Position numbers and translations under genes: made by a program
Shown: positions 34,442 to 43,293 of the stretch, piece after piece
Layout: every line of letters begins with the position of its first letter
How positions within the stretch are numbered: position 1 is the stretch's first letter
The notes under the pieces: model-generated
Databases searched by the model: none
What the model saw: the letters and a program-made list of their open reading frames with translations, nothing else
What the model was told of the DNA's origin: nothing
Assembly: GCA_050260055.1 (NCBI GenBank)
Contig: JBLNBO010000003.1
Coordinates: forward strand, 185,961-249,960
DNA from: JBLMYQ01 sp050260055
GTDB lineage: Bacteria; Bacillota; Clostridia; Acetivibrionales; UBA4821
Reading direction: 5' to 3'
Length of the DNA stretch: 64,000 nucleotides

Positions 34442-36070
34442 ATGAAGATGACTGGAGCAAAGGCCATAATAAAGTCACTTGAGATGGAAGGCGTAGATAT
34501 AGTTTTTGGATACCCTGGTGCAGCAATTTGTCCTGTATATGATGAGTTACCTAATTCTAAAATCAGACACATACTTGTTAGGCAGGAACAAGGGGCGGGA
34601 CATATGGCAAGCGGTTATTGGCGTGTAACCGGAAAAACAGGAGTATGTATTACTACTTCAGGGCCTGGAGCAACCAACCTAATAACGGGAATTGCAACTG
34701 CATATATGGATTCGGTGCCAATGGTTGCAATAACAGGGCAGGTTTCTTCAGAGCTTATTGGAAGAGATGTTTTTCAAGAGGCTGATATTACAGGGGCTAC
34801 GGCACCTTTTTGCAAGCATAGTTATTTGGTTAAAAACGCACAAGAGCTTCCACGTATCATTAAGGAAGCATTCCATATTGCTTCAACAGGACGGCCAGGG
34901 CCGGTTTTGATTGATATACCAATTGATATTCAATTGAAGGAAATAAGCTTTAAATATCCGGAAAGTGTTGATATAAGAGGTTATAAGCCAAATTTCAGAG
35001 GACATTCTCTCCAGATAAAAAAGATTATTGAAGCTATGGGAAAAGCTAAAAGACCTGTGATATGTGCAGGAGGAGGTGTCATTACAGCAGACTCGGCAGA
35101 AGAGCTTAGGCTGTTCGCTGAAAAAGCGTCAATTCCTGTTGCAAATACATTAATGGGAAAGGGAAGCATATCCTCTAAACATGAGCTATATCTTGGAATG
35201 ATAGGCTCGCATGGCGTATATGCTGCCAACCAGGCAATGAGAAAAGCGGATTTCCTTCTTATCCTTGGCGCCAGGGCAGGGGACAGGGCAATGGGAACAA
35301 ATTATGATTTTGCTAAAGATACAGTTGTAGTCCATATTGATATTGACCCTGCTGAAATAGGCAAGAATATTGGTGTTGACATTCCAGTGGTTGGGGATGT
35401 TAAACAGATAATGAATGAATTGCTTAAGCTTGCCGAACCAAGGAATAACCATGAGTGGATAGAGCAAATTAATAAGTGGAAAAAGGAAAGACCTCTTAGG
35501 GATACCAAAAAGGGAAAAACTAATTTTGTAAAACCCCAATATGTTTTAACAAGGCTCTCCGAAATGGCAGGAGACAATGCTGTGGTTACTACGGAAGTTG
35601 GACAGAATCAAATATGGGCAGCAAATTATTATAATACTGCAAATCCAAAGACCTTTATTACTTCAGGCGGTTTAGGAACAATGGGTTATGGCTTGCCTGC
35701 TGCAATAGGGGCAAAGTTTGGGAAACCAGAAAAAATGGTTATTGCAATTGCCGGAGATGGAAGTTTTCAGATGAGTATGCAGGAACTAGGAACAATTAAG
35801 CAAAATAATCTCGGCATTAAAATAATTATCTTTAATAATCAAAGATTAGGAATGGTTAGAGAACTCCAGAAAATGAAATATGGTGCAAGATATTCTCAGG
35901 TTGAACTTAACGCCAACCCGGATTTCATAAAACTGGTTTCTGCATACGGATTCAGTGGAATACGGGTCAAAACAAATGCTGGTGTGGAAAAAGCGCTGCA
36001 AGATATGTTGAAGGATGATAAGACTTTCTTAGTGGAATTTATGGTCAACCCTGAAGAAGACACGCTTTAA
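34442..36070 (+). CDS. ilvB: Acetolactate synthase, large (catalytic) subunit
   Basis: A 542-residue thiamine diphosphate enzyme behind AAAGAGGTGTAAAA. Visible: MTGAKAIIKSLEMEGVDIVFGYPGA, RQEQGAGHMASGYWRVTGK with the glutamate that activates the cofactor, TSGPGATNLITGIATAYMDS, and the diphosphate/Mg site IAGDGSFQMSMQELGTIKQNNLGIKIIIFNN. It condenses two pyruvates to acetolactate, or pyruvate and 2-oxobutyrate. It starts the operon and is followed by ilvN after 28 bases. T-box controlled. Confidence 0.96.
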   Translation: MKMTGAKAIIKSLEMEGVDIVFGYPGAAICPVYDELPNSKIRHILVRQEQGAGHMASGYWRVTGKTGVCITTSGPGATNLITGIATAYMDSVPMVAITGQVSSELIGRDVFQEADITGATAPFCKHSYLVKNAQELPRIIKEAFHIASTGRPGPVLIDIPIDIQLKEISFKYPESVDIRGYKPNFRGHSLQIKKIIEAMGKAKRPVICAGGGVITADSAEELRLFAEKASIPVANTLMGKGSISSKHELYLGMIGSHGVYAANQAMRKADFLLILGARAGDRAMGTNYDFAKDTVVVHIDIDPAEIGKNIGVDIPVVGDVKQIMNELLKLAEPRNNHEWIEQINKWKKERPLRDTKKGKTNFVKPQYVLTRLSEMAGDNAVVTTEVGQNQIWAANYYNTANPKTFITSGGLGTMGYGLPAAIGAKFGKPEKMVIAIAGDGSFQMSMQELGTIKQNNLGIKIIIFNNQRLGMVRELQKMKYGARYSQVELNANPDFIKLVSAYGFSGIRVKTNAGVEKALQDMLKDDKTFLVEFMVNPEEDTL

Positions 36071-36098
36071 TCAGTGTAAGGTGAAAGGAGGAATTATT

Positions 36099-36611
36099 AT
36101 GCCCAAGCATATACTTTCTGTTTTAGTTGAAAATCATGCCGGAGTTTTATCCAGGGTTTCAGGATTATTCAGCCGAAGGGGTTTTAATATTGAGAGCCTT
36201 GCTGTAGGAATTACAGAAGATCCTGCAGTATCAAGAATGACAATAATGGTAGATGGAGATGATTACATTGTTGAGCAGATAAGTAAGCAACTTAACAAAT
36301 TAATAGATGTAATCAAGGTCAGAAAACTTGATGAAAAGGAATCGATAATAAGAGAACTGGTGCTTCTGAAAGTGACTGCTACTGCCGATACTCGTTCGGA
36401 AATAATACAGATTGTTGATATTTTTAGAGGAAATATAATAGATGTTTCAAAAAACTCTCTTGCAATAGAAATAACCGGAGATGAAAACAAAATAAATGCT
36501 TTTGTTGATATGTTAAGGTGTTTTGGAATAAAGGAAATGGTTAAAACAGGAAGCATATCAATAGAAAGAGGAAATAAAGTAATCAAAGCAGCAAATGATG
36601 ATGAAGATTAA
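36099..36611 (+). CDS. ilvN: Acetolactate synthase, small (regulatory) subunit
   Basis: The ATG of MPKHILSVLVENHAGVLSRV lies behind AAAGGAGG; upstream codons are not used. The 170-residue protein has an N-terminal ACT domain (SGLFSRRGFNIESLAVGITE) and the ILVN/C-terminal ACT region. It confers valine feedback inhibition and raises catalytic subunit activity. Second gene of the T-box operon. No odd features. Confidence 0.95.
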   Translation: MPKHILSVLVENHAGVLSRVSGLFSRRGFNIESLAVGITEDPAVSRMTIMVDGDDYIVEQISKQLNKLIDVIKVRKLDEKESIIRELVLLKVTATADTRSEIIQIVDIFRGNIIDVSKNSLAIEITGDENKINAFVDMLRCFGIKEMVKTGSISIERGNKVIKAANDDED

Positions 36612-36675
36612 CTCACAGCCTGGCCCCCTCTCTTAAATTGGAGGAGTAATTAGAAAAATGAAAGGAATGATTTCT

Positions 36676-37668
36676 ATGAAAATGTATTATAATTCAGATT
36701 GCAATCTTGAACTATTAAAGGGGAAAACCATTGCGATAATTGGTTATGGAAGCCAAGGCCATGCTCATGCTCAAAACCTTAGAGACAGTGGGGTTAAAGT
36801 AATAATTGGACTCAGGAGCACCTCTTCCAAAACGGCGGAAATTGCCAGAAATGATGGATTTGAGGTTCTTCAAAATGCGGAGGCAGCAAAAGGAGCCGAC
36901 CTGATAATGTTTGCATTTCCAGACCAGGAACAGGCAGAAACGTACAAAAAGGATATTGAAAGCAATCTTGCACCAGGAAAAGTGCTAATGTTTGCACACG
37001 GATTCAACATCCATTTTAATCAGATTATACCTCCGGCTTTTGTTGATGTAATAATGGTTGCTCCTAAGGGGCCGGGACATACAGTTAGAAGCCAGTATGT
37101 CGAAGGAAGGGGAGTTCCCAGCCTAATTGCAATACACCAGGATTCATCAGGGAAAGCCAAAGATTTTGCTTTGGCATATGCAGCGGGAATTGGAGCAGGA
37201 AGAGCAGGAATCCTTGAAACAACATTTAAGGAAGAAACAGAAACAGACCTTTTTGGCGAGCAGGCTGTTCTATGCGGAGGAGTAACTGAATTGATAAAGG
37301 CAGGATTTGAAACTCTTGTCGAAGCAGGATATCAGCCCGAAATCGCATATTTTGAGTGCTGCCATGAGATGAAGCTTATAATTGACTTGATTAACTCAGG
37401 CGGATTGAGCTTTATGAGATATTCAATAAGCGATACAGCGGAATATGGCGACTATGTAACTGGCAAAAGAATTATTACTGAAGAAACCAGAAAAGAAATG
37501 AAAAAAGTGCTCTCTGAAATTCAAAACGGAACTTTTGCAAATAAATGGATTCTTGAGAACAAAGCAAATAAGCCTTCGTTCTTATCAATGAGAAGAATAG
37601 AATCAGAACATCAAATAGAGAAGGTTGGAACCGAGCTTCGAAAGATGATGAGTTGGCTGAAAAAATAG
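36676..37668 (+). CDS. ilvC: Ketol-acid reductoisomerase
   Basis: The preferred ATG (MKMYYNSDCNLELLKGKTIA) is nine bases after AAAGGA; an ATG 18 bases upstream behind GGAGGAG is an alternative. The 330-residue short-form (class I) enzyme shows GYGSQGHAHAQNLRDSG, GLRSTS, MVAPKGPGHTVRSQY and the Mg-site glutamates in TFKEETETDLFGEQAVLCGG. It isomerises and reduces acetolactate and acetohydroxybutyrate in valine, leucine and isoleucine synthesis. The loop GLRSTSSKTA after the third strand suggests NADPH use. Confidence 0.96.
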   Translation: MKMYYNSDCNLELLKGKTIAIIGYGSQGHAHAQNLRDSGVKVIIGLRSTSSKTAEIARNDGFEVLQNAEAAKGADLIMFAFPDQEQAETYKKDIESNLAPGKVLMFAHGFNIHFNQIIPPAFVDVIMVAPKGPGHTVRSQYVEGRGVPSLIAIHQDSSGKAKDFALAYAAGIGAGRAGILETTFKEETETDLFGEQAVLCGGVTELIKAGFETLVEAGYQPEIAYFECCHEMKLIIDLINSGGLSFMRYSISDTAEYGDYVTGKRIITEETRKEMKKVLSEIQNGTFANKWILENKANKPSFLSMRRIESEHQIEKVGTELRKMMSWLKK

Positions 37669-37679
37669 GGGGAATAATA

Positions 37680-39191
37680 GTGAGACAAATTAAGATTTTC
37701 GATACAACTTTAAGAGATGGGGAGCAGACTCCAGGTGTAAATTTAAACGTGAAAGAGAAACTGGAAATAGCTAGACAGCTTGCGGTTCTAAAAGTAGATA
37801 TAATAGAAGCCGGATTCCCAATTGCTTCTCCTGGTGATTTTGAAGCAGTAAAAGCGATAGCTCAAGATGTAAAAGGAGTTACAATTTGCGGATTATGCCG
37901 TGCACTTGAAAAGGATATAGATAAGGCATGGGAAGCGTTGCAACATGCTGAAAGCCCAAGAATACACACTTTTATTGCAACCTCTGATATTCATATGAAA
38001 CATAAACTAAAAATGACACCTGAGCAGGTTCTGGAAAGAGCAGTTGCCATGGTTAAATATGCAAAAAGGTTCTGTGGGGATGTTGAGTTCTCTGCCGAAG
38101 ATGCGGGAAGAACAAACTATGAATTTCTATATAGAATTCTTACGGAGGTAATAAAAGCAGGAGCAACGGTTGTAAATATTCCTGATACAGTAGGTTATAC
38201 AATGCCTTTTGAGTTTGGAAAGCTGATTAAAGGTGTCCGCGAAAATGTTCCTGGAATTGAAAATGTTGATATAAGTGTACATTGTCATAACGACTTAGGG
38301 CTCGCGGTTGCGAACAGCCTTTCGGCTGTTGAAAACGGAGCTGTGCAGGTTGAATGTGCAGTAAATGGTCTTGGAGAAAGAGCTGGAAATGCTTCTCTGG
38401 AAGAAGTTGTAATGTCTATAGCAACAAGGAGAGATTATTATAATATTAATTTCAATATTGATACTACAAAAATAAGCAAAACAAGCAGGCTGGTATCAAC
38501 TATAACAGGTGTAAAATGCCAGCCAAATAAGGCGGTTGTCGGGGCTAATGCATTTGCTCATGAGTCAGGAATTCATCAGCATGGAGTTCTCTCAGAAAAG
38601 AGCACATATGAGATAATGACACCTGAATCAATAGGACTTAAACAAAACAAAATGGTGCTTGGCAAACTTTCTGGGAAACATGCATTCGAAGAAAGGCTAA
38701 AAGATTTGGGATATAATTTGGCACCTGAAGAAATTGAAGAAGCTTTTGAGAAATTCAAACAGCTTGCTGATAGAAAGAAAGAGATTCTTGACAGAGATAT
38801 CGAAGCACTTATTCAGGATAAATCAGCAAGTGTTCCACAGATATACGAACTGGACAGTTTTCAGATCAACAGCGGCAACAAGTTGATTTCCACTGCGGTT
38901 GTTTCTCTAAAGAAAGATGATGGAATAATTACTGAGGCGGCTACAGGAGATGGCCCGATAGATGCAGCATTTAATGCAATTGAAAGAATTACAGGAATGG
39001 AATTAAAGCTTGAAGATTATAATCTAAGGGCTGTAACCGAAGGAAAGGATGCTCTTGGAGAAGTAAATGTAAAAATCTCAATGCTAGAAAAAATGGCTAT
39101 TGGGCGTGCAATTAGTACAGACATTATAGAGTCAAGCATACTTGCATATTTAAATGCAATAAATAAAATGATTCACCAATATGGAAGATAA
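37680..39191 (+). CDS. leuA: 2-Isopropylmalate synthase
   Basis: The start is a GTG behind AGGGGGAATAATA. The 503-residue enzyme shows KIFDTTLRDGEQTPGVNLNV, the HCHNDLGLAVANSL metal motif, NGLGERAGNASLEEVVM, and HESGIHQHGVL, with the LeuA dimer regulatory domain after residue about 390. It condenses acetyl-CoA with 2-oxoisovalerate, the first leucine-specific step. The regulatory domain carries the leucine feedback site. It ends 34 bases ahead of the cimA start. Confidence 0.95.
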   Translation: MRQIKIFDTTLRDGEQTPGVNLNVKEKLEIARQLAVLKVDIIEAGFPIASPGDFEAVKAIAQDVKGVTICGLCRALEKDIDKAWEALQHAESPRIHTFIATSDIHMKHKLKMTPEQVLERAVAMVKYAKRFCGDVEFSAEDAGRTNYEFLYRILTEVIKAGATVVNIPDTVGYTMPFEFGKLIKGVRENVPGIENVDISVHCHNDLGLAVANSLSAVENGAVQVECAVNGLGERAGNASLEEVVMSIATRRDYYNINFNIDTTKISKTSRLVSTITGVKCQPNKAVVGANAFAHESGIHQHGVLSEKSTYEIMTPESIGLKQNKMVLGKLSGKHAFEERLKDLGYNLAPEEIEEAFEKFKQLADRKKEILDRDIEALIQDKSASVPQIYELDSFQINSGNKLISTAVVSLKKDDGIITEAATGDGPIDAAFNAIERITGMELKLEDYNLRAVTEGKDALGEVNVKISMLEKMAIGRAISTDIIESSILAYLNAINKMIHQYGR

Positions 39192-39225
39192 AAAGCAAAG
39201 AAATATTTTAAAAGGGGGAAGGTTT

Positions 39226-40815
39226 TTGTCAAAAGTTTATATATATGATTCAACGCTTAGAGATGGAGCACAAGCACAAGGTATTTCCTTTTCGGTAGAG
39301 GATAAAATAAAAATTGTTTTAAGACTCGATAAGTTGGGAATAAGTTATGTTGAAGCTGGAAACCCTGGTTCTAACCCAAAAGATATTGAATTCTTTAAAA
39401 GAATAAAAGAAATTGAATTAAAAAATGTAAGACTTGCAGCTTTTGGGAGCACAAGAAGAGCAGGGATAAAGGCAAAAGATGATGCAAATGTCCAGTCTCT
39501 CTTAAAAGCTGAAACTCCGGTAATTACTATATTCGGAAAGGCTTGGGACTTTCATGTTCTAGAAGTTTTGAGAACTACACTTGATGAAAATATTAATATG
39601 ATTAAGGACACAATAAAGTTCTTTAAAGAAATGGGCAAGGAAGTAATTTTTGATGCAGAGCATTTTTTTGACGGCTATAACTCTAACCCTGAATATGCAT
39701 TAAAGACCCTTGAAGCAGCTGCAGAAAGCGGGGCAGAGTGCCTTGTATTGTGTGAAACAAATGGAGGAGTTTTCCCTGATAGAATATATGAGATAACAAA
39801 GATTGTTAAAGATAAATTTAAATCAATTGATATAGGTATTCATTGTCACAATGACACTGGGATGGCTGATGCAAATTCAATTTTGGCAGTTAAAGCAGGG
39901 GCTTCTCAGGTTCAAGGAACAATTAATGGATTTGGCGAAAGATGCGGAAATGCTAATCTGATAACTATTATTTCAAATCTTCAAATAAAGTTAGGTTATA
40001 AATGCATACCTGAAGAAAGCATAGAGAAAATCACATCGACTGCAAGGTATATTAGTGAAATCGCAAACATTATGCATAATGAAAGAGCGCCTTATGTTGG
40101 AAATTGTGCCTTTGCTCACAAGGGAGGCATGCATATAGATGCTGTAATGAAAAACTCAACCTCTTTTGAGCATATTAATCCTTCGATTGTTGGAAATGAA
40201 AGAAAGGTACTAATGTCCGAAGTTTCGGGAAGAAGTACAATTATTTCTGCAATTAAAGAAGTTGACCCAGGAATTGAAAAGGATTCACCGGAAGCCAAAA
40301 AGATTATTGATAGACTTAAACAGTTGGAACACGAAGGATATCAATTTGAAGGGGCTGAAAGTTCTTTTGAATTAGTTATCAGAAAAGAACTTGGCAAACA
40401 TAAAGACTTTTTTGAATTAGAAGATTTTAAGGTAATAGATACAGATCCTGATAAAAGCGGCTTGAGCGCTTCAGCAATTATTAAAATCAAGGTAGAAGGG
40501 ATTACAGAAATTACTGCGGCTGAAGGAGACGGTCCTGTAAATGCTCTTGACAAGGCACTTAGAAAAGCGTTGGAAGTATTTTACCCGGAAATATCTAAAA
40601 TGAGGCTGACAGATTTCAAGGTAAGGGTACTTGATTCGGAATCTGCTACGGCCGCAAAAGTAAGAGTTTTAATTGAGTCTACGAATGGAGAAAAATCGTG
40701 GAGTACAGTAGGAGTTTCTACAAACATCATAAATGCAAGCTGGAAAGCATTGGTTGATTCGGTTGAATATATGCTTACAAAAAGTAGTGCGGAGTTAAGT
40801 GCTCAGAGTTCATAG
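39226..40815 (+). CDS. cimA: (R)-Citramalate synthase
   Basis: The start is a TTG eight bases after AAAGGGGG, giving 529 residues. It is a LeuA homologue of the CimA branch: VYIYDSTLRDGAQAQGISFS, GIHCHNDTGMADANSILAVK, GTINGFGERCGNANLITIIS, and AHKGGMHIDAVMK. It condenses acetyl-CoA and pyruvate to citramalate, which feeds 2-oxobutyrate for isoleucine without threonine deaminase. The leuC/leuD dehydratase and leuB in the window can serve the later steps. The sequence YVGNCAFAHKGG and the DSTLRDGAQ variant distinguish it from leuA. Confidence 0.93.
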   Translation: MSKVYIYDSTLRDGAQAQGISFSVEDKIKIVLRLDKLGISYVEAGNPGSNPKDIEFFKRIKEIELKNVRLAAFGSTRRAGIKAKDDANVQSLLKAETPVITIFGKAWDFHVLEVLRTTLDENINMIKDTIKFFKEMGKEVIFDAEHFFDGYNSNPEYALKTLEAAAESGAECLVLCETNGGVFPDRIYEITKIVKDKFKSIDIGIHCHNDTGMADANSILAVKAGASQVQGTINGFGERCGNANLITIISNLQIKLGYKCIPEESIEKITSTARYISEIANIMHNERAPYVGNCAFAHKGGMHIDAVMKNSTSFEHINPSIVGNERKVLMSEVSGRSTIISAIKEVDPGIEKDSPEAKKIIDRLKQLEHEGYQFEGAESSFELVIRKELGKHKDFFELEDFKVIDTDPDKSGLSASAIIKIKVEGITEITAAEGDGPVNALDKALRKALEVFYPEISKMRLTDFKVRVLDSESATAAKVRVLIESTNGEKSWSTVGVSTNIINASWKALVDSVEYMLTKSSAELSAQSS

Positions 40816-40829
40816 GGCAGAGCAACTGT

Positions 40830-40930
40830 GACCCCCCTGGCCCCCCTAAAAGGGGGCGAAAAGTATTTGTATAAAGAAAGATCTTCAGTCGGTTTCTATT
40901 CGCTCCCTTGATAGGGAGGATAGGAGGGTC
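40830..40930. repeat. MITE-like element with about 31-base terminal inverted repeats
   Basis: The 101-base segment between cimA and leuC begins GACCCCCCTGGCCCCCCT and ends with an inverted, about 80 percent matching copy (AGGGAGGATAGGAGGGTC). The repeats are GC-rich in an AT-rich operon, and no coding potential lies between. This fits a small non-autonomous insertion. A similar fragment, CTGGCCCCCTC, is near 36621. Confidence 0.65.
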
Positions 40931-40961
40931 AACTCTAAAAACACCGAAAGGGGATAAGCTT

Positions 40962-42221
40962 ATGGGAATGACAATGACACAAAAAATATTTGCAGCTCAT
41001 TCTGGGGTGCAAAGTATAAAAGCAGGGGATTTGATAATGGCCAATGTAGATATGATTCTTGGCAATGACATTACAACTCCTGTTGCTATAAAAGAATTTG
41101 AAAAAACGGGCAAAGATAAGGTTTTCGATAAAACAAAAATTTCTATTGTTCCCGACCATTTCACGCCCAATAAGGACATTAAATCTGCAGAGCAAGCAAA
41201 AATGGTTAGAGATTTTGCCAAAAAACAAGAGATTGTAAATTACTTCGAAATCGGACAGATGGGAATAGAACATGCGCTGCTTCCGGAAAAAGGTCTGGTT
41301 GTTGCTGGAGATATAATAATTGGAGCAGATTCACATACCTGTACTTATGGTGCTCTTGGAGCTTTTTCAACCGGCGTTGGTTCGACAGATATGGCGGCGG
41401 CTATGGCTGCAGGAGAAACATGGTTCAAAGTTCCTGAGGCAATAAAATTTGTTTTAAAAGGCAAATTATCAAAATGGGTAAGCGGGAAGGATGTAATCCT
41501 TCATATCATTGGAAAGATTGGCGTTGACGGGGCTCTTTATAAGTCTATGGAATTTACCGGAGAAGGGTTAGGTGAGCTTTCTATGGATGATAGGTTTTCC
41601 ATGGCAAATATGGCTATTGAAGCAGGGGCCAAAAATGGAATATTTGAAGTAGATGAGAGAACTATTGAATATATTAAAGAACATTCGGCAAGGAACTACA
41701 GCGTATATAAAGCGGATGAGGATGCAGAGTATTCTGAGACCTACGAAATTGACCTTAGCCAGATTAAACCTACTGTTGCATTTCCGCATCTGCCTGAAAA
41801 TACCCGGACGATTGACCAGGTTGGCGAAGTAAAGATTGATCAGGTGGTTATTGGTTCTTGTACCAATGGCAGAATTGAAGATATGAGGGTATCCGCGGAA
41901 ATTTTAAAGGGAAGAAAAGTTGCAGATTGGGTCAGATGCATAATTATTCCCGCGACACAGAAGATTTATCTGCAAGCTGTGAAAGAAGGCTTGGTAGAAA
42001 TATTTATAAATGCAGGAGCGGCAGTGAGTACACCTACGTGTGGGCCTTGTCTTGGAGGGCATATGGGGATATTGGCCAAAGGCGAAAGAGCTGTAGCAAC
42101 CACTAATAGAAATTTTGTTGGAAGAATGGGACATACCGAAAGCGAGGTTTATCTGGCAAGTCCTGCTGTTGCAGCGGCATCTGCAGTACTTGGAAGGATT
42201 GCAGTACCGGAGGAACTATAA
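40962..42221 (+). CDS. leuC: 3-Isopropylmalate dehydratase, large subunit
   Basis: The ATG of MGMTMTQKIFAAHSGVQSIK is behind AAAGGGGAT; upstream in-frame codons fall within the repeat-derived DNA. The 419-residue aconitase-type protein keeps the ADSHTCTYGALGAFSTGVGS motif and the cluster cysteines in IGSCTNGRIEDMR and PTCGPCLGGHMG. It isomerises 2-isopropylmalate to 3-isopropylmalate and likely citramalate too. It needs LeuD, whose gene lies 470 bases downstream beyond a repeat. Confidence 0.96.
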   Translation: MGMTMTQKIFAAHSGVQSIKAGDLIMANVDMILGNDITTPVAIKEFEKTGKDKVFDKTKISIVPDHFTPNKDIKSAEQAKMVRDFAKKQEIVNYFEIGQMGIEHALLPEKGLVVAGDIIIGADSHTCTYGALGAFSTGVGSTDMAAAMAAGETWFKVPEAIKFVLKGKLSKWVSGKDVILHIIGKIGVDGALYKSMEFTGEGLGELSMDDRFSMANMAIEAGAKNGIFEVDERTIEYIKEHSARNYSVYKADEDAEYSETYEIDLSQIKPTVAFPHLPENTRTIDQVGEVKIDQVVIGSCTNGRIEDMRVSAEILKGRKVADWVRCIIIPATQKIYLQAVKEGLVEIFINAGAAVSTPTCGPCLGGHMGILAKGERAVATTNRNFVGRMGHTESEVYLASPAVAAASAVLGRIAVPEEL

Positions 42222-42334
42222 CCCTAAAAAGGGTTATAGTTCCTATACATTAGAGAAGAAGGGATTTTGAATTTGGCATCCATTTGAACGGATGAGCTTA
42301 GAGATTCTATTCCGAAGGTGCAGACTGAAGCCGA

Positions 42335-42390
42335 AAAAATGGCAGGATGCCATTTTTAAGTTTAAGCAGCAAGGATGCTGCTGTTAAACT
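42335..42390 (+). other. Two stem-loops displaying GGA in their loops
   Basis: AAAAATGGCA-GGA-TGCCATTTTT is a perfect ten-base-pair hairpin with a GGA loop. Next to it, AGTTTAAGCAGCA and TGCTGCTGTTAAACT pair with AGGA in the loop and a small TG bulge. GGA in a hairpin loop is the recognition form for CsrA. They lie in the ilv-leu transcript just before the modular repeat. Confidence 0.55.
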
Positions 42391-42420
42391 GACGGCGAAA
42401 AGTCAAGGTAAGGAATTAGA

Positions 42421-42668
42421 AGCTCTTGTTTGGGAGTGGGGATGCTAGAGGAGGAGATTCCAAAAGAGGAACCCTAGGTTACCTCTTTTGAGAAATAACT
42501 TTAGAGCGACCCGAATAGATATTAAACAAACTATTTGCCGCTTTTCACCGACGAAAATCGGCGGAAAAGTCGCCACTCGCCGTGGCGGCCAGTGTAGGGT
42601 ACAAGAAAAAACTTTCCCGGGTTTTTTCTAAACAGTTATACTAGCGAGCAATGAGAAGATTTTAGTTT
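42421..42668 (+). repeat. Second copy of the modular repeat (A-C-B order)
   Basis: Module A (42421-42512) has the hairpin CAAAAGAGG/CCTCTTTTG around AACCCTAGGTTA. Module C (42532-42569) has ACCGACGAAAATCGGCGG. Module B (42561-42668) has CGCCACTCGCCGTGGCG and GAAAAAACTTTCCCGGGTTTTTTC. Modules C and B match the reversed copy at 9710-9842. Arms of the hairpins differ between copies but still pair. Confidence 0.8.
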
Positions 42669-42694
42669 TAATAATTCTAAAAAAGGAGCATAAT

Positions 42695-43198
42695 ATGCAA
42701 AAAGTCCACGGTAAAGCCATAAAATACGGCGACAATATTGATACCGATGTAATAATCCCTGCTAGATATTTAAATACTTCAGAGTCCAAAGAGCTTGCAC
42801 AGCACTGCATGGAAGATATCGATAAAGAGTTTGTCAAAAGGGTTCAGCCTGGAGATATAATTGCCGCCGGAAGGAACTTCGGCTGCGGGTCATCAAGAGA
42901 GCATGCCCCGATTGCTATAAAAGCTTCCGGTATTTCCTGCGTAATAGCTGAAACATTCGCAAGAATTTTTTACAGAAACTCAATAAATATTGGGCTTCCG
43001 ATAATCGAATGCGCAGAAGCGGCAAAAGATATTTTAGAAGGCGAATTGATAGAAGTAATCTTTGAAACAGGGGAAATAATAAATAAAACTAAAAACAAAA
43101 AATATCAGGCGGCTGCATTTCCTGAGTTTATGCAGGCAATAATAGCCTCTGATGGTTTAATAAATTATATAAAAAATAAAGATACTAAAGGGAAATAG
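42695..43198 (+). CDS. leuD: 3-Isopropylmalate dehydratase, small subunit
   Basis: A 167-residue swivelling-domain protein behind AAAAAAGGAGC. It shows GKAIKYGDNIDTDVIIPARYL and IAAGRNFGCGSSREHAPIAIKA, the substrate-binding signature of LeuD, and IECAEAAKDI. It pairs with LeuC. It is the last recognisable gene of the T-box operon although the repeat intervenes. The YLNT substrate-loop motif is of the LeuD/homoaconitase-small-subunit kind, compatible with citramalate too. Confidence 0.95.
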   Translation: MQKVHGKAIKYGDNIDTDVIIPARYLNTSESKELAQHCMEDIDKEFVKRVQPGDIIAAGRNFGCGSSREHAPIAIKASGISCVIAETFARIFYRNSINIGLPIIECAEAAKDILEGELIEVIFETGEIINKTKNKKYQAAAFPEFMQAIIASDGLINYIKNKDTKGK

Positions 43199-43293
43199 AA
43201 AGTTGTAAAAAAATAAAGGTATTTACTTAAGGCTGTTTTATGCTAGAATTGTTTTGTATTATCATTTCTGCAGGTGCTAAAGGAGGCTTTTTG

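Larger units (their letters stand above)
42222..42694. other. Intergenic region leuC-leuD: hairpins and repeat copy
   Basis: This gap holds no gene. It contains a TTATAGTTCCT-flanked hairpin after leuC (CCCTAAAAAGGG), a pair of hairpins with GGA in the loop (42335-42390), and a copy of the modular repeat at 42421-42668. No terminator with a clear T-run separates leuC from leuD, so readthrough into leuD is expected. Confidence 0.6.

Noticed and set aside
36611..36660. CTGGCCCCCTC region as a second full MITE
   Set aside because: Only one short end-like fragment is present, without a matching inverted end.
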